Both the position numbers and the translations under genes were made by a program. This document shows positions 17,142 through 20,306 of a stretch of DNA of 20,306 nt, piece by piece. Source of the stretch: Candidatus Nitromaritima sp. SCGC AAA288-L16. Lineage in GTDB: Bacteria > Nitrospinota > Nitrospinia > Nitrospinales > VA-1. Position 1 is the stretch's first letter, and every line of letters begins with the position of its first letter. Below the pieces are notes generated by a model. The model saw only the letters and a program-made list of their open reading frames with translations, was not told the origin of the DNA and did no database searches. Location: assembly GCA_000372225.1 (NCBI GenBank), contig AQTY01000030.1, forward strand, positions 1 to 20,306. The letters are read 5' to 3'.

Positions 17142-18758
17142 CTATTGGGTTAATTCTTTGTACTCGTTTATTTCACGTAAGACCTCGAACGCTGGGTTAG
17201 TTCTAATGGAAGCCTTTACGGCAGGATTCATTTTAATTGCTATGGCAATATTTTTAAGGCCTTTCCCTCGATTATTACTTTTGACATAGGCTTGTGCAAG
17301 AAGGATTCGATGGGCCAGAATATCTTCATGGTGGGGGTGCGATAACAAGAGGCGCTCTAAAATAGCTATGGCTTTGCCGTAATTTTCACTATTATAATAG
17401 GCGGTTGCTGTATTCAACATGGTGGGTAAGTGGTTTGGTCTGATTCTAGACGCCAAACTATATATGGCGATTGCACGCCTATACATTTTATATTGCGCGA
17501 ATAGTTCTCCTTTCCGGTTCAAGGCAACGCTCGGATTTATAAACACCTCAGCCGGCAGAAGTGGGGTGGTATTAGATACGACCTTTTCTGGTAGTTCTTC
17601 GAGAGTTCGTCGTGCGATTCCATTAGGATCTGAGAGCTTTAATACCTTTTCATAATATGTGCGTGCTTCGGATAGATTGCCTCGCAAAACTTCTATGTCG
17701 CCTAACTCTTGATAGCCTTTTGCGGTAATAATATCGGTTTCTCCTGCAATTGAAATCATTTCTTTTATTGTCTTTTCAGTCGTATTAACGCGCAAGAGAA
17801 AACTAGTCAAACCGATCAGTATTTCCTTAGTCTGCAAATCGTTGGGTTTTAATTTTGCTGCGGTTTCAATTTCTATAAGAGCAAGTCCATAGTCCCCTGA
17901 CTGGTAATATGATTTTGATCGCCCAACATGATAATCATGGGGAATAATTTTGAGAGGAAGTTTATCCAGCGCATTTTTTTTTACGTATTCTAGTAATAAT
18001 TTGGCGGATTGAATTTTAGGGTGTTCTTTTTGTATTTGAAGAACCTTTACTATTTGTTGATTTGCAAGGGTTGCTTTTTTTTGTGCTGCGTAAATGTAAG
18101 CCAATTGATATGCGGAGTCGACATCGCTTGTGTCAATTGAAAGAGCTTTCAGGAAGGCGTTTTCTGCGGCTTCGTATTGGTTGAGATAATAAAAGTTCAT
18201 ACCTCTTTGGTAATGGTACTGCGCGTTGTTGGGGTCAAGTTCAGCGGCAGTGGATAGAGATTTGTTAGCAAGTTTCATTTCTCCGATTGCAATCAACGTT
18301 TGCGCATGTTCGTAGTGAGCTTCCGGAGATAGGCGGTGAACTTCTTCGGCAATTCTACAAGCCTGTAAAGAGAGGGCGGACATTCCTAGGTTTCGATATA
18401 CCTCACAAAATCCGTAGTGAATACCGGGGTGACGGCCTTCGATCAGCTGAGCATCATTCAATGCCCTGACTGCCGGTATATACATGTGCAGTTCATTTAA
18501 AATGAGACCCTTCATCACATGTAGAGTCGTTAATTTTTGGGATGTTTGGATTTTTTGTTCGATTACTTTAAGTGCCTGTTCGTAGTTATTTTTCTTCGCG
18601 AGGTCATATGCTTCTATTAGTGTATTGTTTTTTTGTTCATCAGATTGTTCAAGATCCCAAAATACAATGTTTTTTCCTGGGAAGGTGGCCTGCGCCTGAA
18701 AAGGGACCGCAGCGCTCAACAATAGTATCAATAAGCTGGTGAATAAAACTTTTTTCAT
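17142..18758 (-). CDS. Secreted tetratricopeptide-repeat protein
   Basis: 538 residues with a clear Sec signal peptide (MKKVLFTSLLILLLSAAVPFQAQA, cleavage after about residue 25). The rest is built from helix-turn-helix TPR units, best seen at about 147-245 (PEAHYEHAQTLIAIGEMKLA, then NNAQYHYQRGMNFYYLNQYE, then SDVDSAYQLAYIYAAQKKAT), again near 276-310, and in the last third. A segment of roughly 60 residues between the two blocks is less regular. It is a periplasmic or outer-membrane-associated scaffold; TPR alone does not tell the partner. The ATG has GAGG 5 nt upstream. It starts 19 bp behind the DUF1566 gene, so gatB, DUF1566 and this gene form a likely operon. Confidence 0.85.
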   Translation of the reverse strand: MKKVLFTSLLILLLSAAVPFQAQATFPGKNIVFWDLEQSDEQKNNTLIEAYDLAKKNNYEQALKVIEQKIQTSQKLTTLHVMKGLILNELHMYIPAVRALNDAQLIEGRHPGIHYGFCEVYRNLGMSALSLQACRIAEEVHRLSPEAHYEHAQTLIAIGEMKLANKSLSTAAELDPNNAQYHYQRGMNFYYLNQYEAAENAFLKALSIDTSDVDSAYQLAYIYAAQKKATLANQQIVKVLQIQKEHPKIQSAKLLLEYVKKNALDKLPLKIIPHDYHVGRSKSYYQSGDYGLALIEIETAAKLKPNDLQTKEILIGLTSFLLRVNTTEKTIKEMISIAGETDIITAKGYQELGDIEVLRGNLSEARTYYEKVLKLSDPNGIARRTLEELPEKVVSNTTPLLPAEVFINPSVALNRKGELFAQYKMYRRAIAIYSLASRIRPNHLPTMLNTATAYYNSENYGKAIAILERLLLSHPHHEDILAHRILLAQAYVKSNNRGKGLKNIAIAIKMNPAVKASIRTNPAFEVLREINEYKELTQ

Positions 18759-18777
18759 TAGAACCTCTGAACGATAA

Positions 18778-19311
18778 TTAATTTAAATGACGAACTGCCC
18801 GAACAGCTTTTCGAAACGTAGATTTTTTGGACTTGTTAAATCGTTTTCCAGTATTGAACACAACTCCAAAGGCATTATAATTTCCATTTTCTTCGATGGA
18901 CCATAAAGAGGCACTTCCCTCTTTAGAAAAAATAGAATCAATGTGAATATTCATACCTTTCCCCAAAACCTTGCTATTCGTTTTGCTCATCTCGTAGAGG
19001 GTAGTTAGTTGCGTCACTGTTGGTAGTTGCCAGTCATATTGGTTAGCAAATCCCTCCTTATTTATTTCCTTGATAAACTGGATACTTTCAAACCAGTTGA
19101 CCCAATGACCGGAGTGGAGGTACGAATCTTCTTTCATCCACATCAGACTAGTTTTTGTGTCAGTTACAGTTTTATCACCATTATCCTTAAATCTTTTGTC
19201 AGCAGACCAGGTTGCGACCGCTTCAGCTTGTCCAGATAAAAGCAAGGCTAAGGCTAAAAACATTATCCAGGAGATACCATTCACAAACGATATATTCTTT
19301 AATAAATTCAA
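18778..19311 (-). CDS. Secreted DUF1566 (Lcl C-terminal-like) domain protein
   Basis: 177 residues with an N-terminal signal peptide (hydrophobic core about 14-25, cleavage near GQAEA). The mature part is a single DUF1566 domain. RFKDNGDKTVTDTKTSLMWMK matches the family's opening 'GDGTVTDxxTGLMW', YDWQLPTVTQLTTLYEM matches 'DWRLPTxxEL', and SLWSIEENG, FGVVFNTGKRF and the closing AVRAVRH are all in order. These domains have a C-type-lectin/FGE-like fold and occur in secreted proteins; function is generally unknown. The start is a TTG overlapping the gatB stop (TTGA), with AGGA about 4 nt upstream. The later Met17 would still leave a hydrophobic leader, so the start is not fully certain. Codons 37-48 are the native copy of the inverted repeat found at the right window edge. 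Confidence 0.82.
   Translation of the reverse strand: MNLLKNISFVNGISWIMFLALALLLSGQAEAVATWSADKRFKDNGDKTVTDTKTSLMWMKEDSYLHSGHWVNWFESIQFIKEINKEGFANQYDWQLPTVTQLTTLYEMSKTNSKVLGKGMNIHIDSIFSKEGSASLWSIEENGNYNAFGVVFNTGKRFNKSKKSTFRKAVRAVRHLN
19168..19203 (+). repeat. Inverted repeat arm 1 (native copy, inside the DUF1566 gene)
   Basis: These 36 bases are the exact reverse complement of 20271-20306. In the DUF1566 frame they encode ADKRFKDNGDKT, part of the family-conserved opening, so this arm fits its surroundings. Confidence 0.95.
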
Positions 19312-20306
19312 TTAATCCTATCCTTGAGTAATTTGTTGACTAGAGCTGGGTCGGCCTGGCCTTTACTTTGTTTCATGATTTGTCCAACTAGAAATCCAAA
19401 AACTTTTTCTTTTCCATTTTTATATTGCTCTACCTGATCTGTATTCAACTTTAAAATTTCATCGACTAGGTTTTCTATAGCCGATGAGTCAGTTATTTGC
19501 GCTAATCCCTTTTGATTAACTATTTCTATAGCGGATTTAGAACTTTGATACATTTCTTCAAATACCGTTTTAGCCATTTTTGCACTGAGAGTACCCTCAT
19601 TGATCAACTTTAAAAGTGCAACCAGACCTTCAGGTTTTACAGGAGATGCATTAATTTTCTGCCCATCATTTTTTAGTTCCCTAAGGAGTTCCCCCATGAT
19701 CCAGTTACTAATCAATTTTGGTTCCGGGTATAGAGAAACTGATTTCTCATAATAGTCTGCTATTTCTCGAGAAGTAGTTAGAACACCGGCGTCATATTCT
19801 GGGATTTTGTAGTGTTGGACAAAACGTTCCCTTTTTTGTTCAGGCAGTTCGGGTAGTCCGTCCATCGTTTCTTTGATCCATTCATCACTGATCTCAACTG
19901 GGACCAGATCAGGTTCTGGAAAATATCTATAGTCATGAGCCTCCTCCTTGCTGCGCATAGTAAAAGTAACGCCTTTGTTAGAATCATATAAACGAGTTTC
20001 TTGTACAACAGAATCTCCCTGCTCAAGAATTTTAATTTGACGATCAAACTCATATTCGATAGCCCGCTGGACAAAACGAAATGAGTTTAGGTTTTTTGTT
20101 TCCGTACGTATTCCAAACTCCTTATGTCCTTTTTGCCTCACAGAAACATTAGCGTCGCAACGAAGACTGCCTTCTTCCATGTTACAGTCACTAACTTCCG
20201 CATAATCAAGTATCGATTTTAATTGAGTTAGGTATTCACGGGCTTCTTCGCCAGACCTAAGGTCTGGTTCGCTGACAAAAGATTTAAGGATAATGGTGAT
20301 AAAACT
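19308..20306 (-). CDS. gatB: Aspartyl/glutamyl-tRNA(Asn/Gln) amidotransferase subunit B (5' part missing, terminal 36 bases suspect)
   Basis: The C-terminal two thirds of GatB, the kinase/transamidation subunit of GatCAB that converts Glu-tRNA(Gln) and Asp-tRNA(Asn) to the amidated forms. Conserved text is VSEPDLRSGEEAREYL, VSDCNMEEGSLRCDANVSVR, GIRTETKNLNSFRFVQRAIEYE, YRYFPEPDLVPVEI and LISNWIMGELLRELK, then the GatB/YqeY tail to LLKDRIN. An ATG at 20180 is inside MEEGSLRCDANV and is not the real start. The frame stays open to the window edge. However, the residues before VSEPD read SFITIILKSF, where the family has PLxEI. This coincides exactly with a 36-bp inverted copy of DUF1566 sequence, so genuine gatB probably ends near 20271-20276. 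Full GatB is about 475-490 residues. Confidence 0.93.
   Translation of the reverse strand, partial: SFITIILKSFVSEPDLRSGEEAREYLTQLKSILDYAEVSDCNMEEGSLRCDANVSVRQKGHKEFGIRTETKNLNSFRFVQRAIEYEFDRQIKILEQGDSVVQETRLYDSNKGVTFTMRSKEEAHDYRYFPEPDLVPVEISDEWIKETMDGLPELPEQKRERFVQHYKIPEYDAGVLTTSREIADYYEKSVSLYPEPKLISNWIMGELLRELKNDGQKINASPVKPEGLVALLKLINEGTLSAKMAKTVFEEMYQSSKSAIEIVNQKGLAQITDSSAIENLVDEILKLNTDQVEQYKNGKEKVFGFLVGQIMKQSKGQADPALVNKLLKDRIN
20271..20306 (-). repeat. Inverted repeat arm 2 (likely chimeric copy at the window end)
   Basis: The last 36 bases read, on the plus strand, the same ADKRFKDNGDKT codons found inside the DUF1566 gene about 1.07 kb away. In the gatB frame they give SFITIILKSFVS, which lacks GatB conservation before VS. 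Just past the identity, 5 of the next 7 bases also match, as expected for a join at microhomology. The arm runs to the window edge, so its full length is unknown. Confidence 0.9.

Noticed and set aside
20171..20180. ATG at 20180 as the gatB start
   Set aside because: It is the Met of the internal conserved stretch NMEEGSLRCDANV. Coding similarity continues upstream to VSEPD.

Overview
This is an AT-rich window from a Gram-negative bacterium, and almost all of it is housekeeping genes. The diderm assignment rests on a periplasmic PpiD-type chaperone, a full mreBCD-mrdA rod-shape cluster and several Sec-secreted proteins. I cannot name the species. The gene set and base composition would fit a marine Nitrospinota or deltaproteobacteria-like lineage, but that is an inference. 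Both window edges cut genes. The right edge also carries a signature of a chimeric contig end, which suggests single-cell (MDA) or metagenomic assembly.

Layout from left to right. (1) 1-2535, + strand: the 3' part of an archaeal-type sugar-1-phosphate nucleotidylyltransferase/acetyltransferase, followed by glmS. These are two steps of UDP-GlcNAc supply. (2) 2661-4022, +: a ThiD-ThiN fusion for thiamine phosphate synthesis. (3) 4026-5948, -: a PpiD/SurA-like membrane-anchored foldase, convergent with thiDN. (4) 6224-10475, +: mreB, mreC, mreD, mrdA as a tight operon with TTG, GTG, GTG (GTGA overlap) and ATG (ATGA overlap) starts. rodA does not follow. (5) 10472-12463, -: uvrB, whose stop codon shares a TTAA palindrome with the mrdA stop. 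(6) 12620-16004, +: a TraB/PrgY-family membrane protein, a TPMT-family methyltransferase and an M24B (aminopeptidase P-like) peptidase. (7) 16017-20306, -: in transcription order gatB (5' end missing), a secreted DUF1566 protein, a secreted TPR protein, a small secreted unknown protein, and a Bcp-type peroxiredoxin.

Functional themes are cell-wall precursor supply (glmS and the GlmU-like enzyme) with the elongasome (MreBCD/PBP2), envelope protein folding (PpiD), and a cluster of secreted proteins of unknown role behind gatB.

The most notable observation is a perfect 36-bp inverted repeat between the DUF1566 gene (19168-19203) and the last 36 bases of the window (20271-20306). The GatB reading frame loses its family-conserved sequence exactly at this boundary, so the terminal 36 bases are probably not native. 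I found no tRNA, rRNA, CRISPR array, insertion sequence or defence system. No intergenic stretch exceeds 300 bases.
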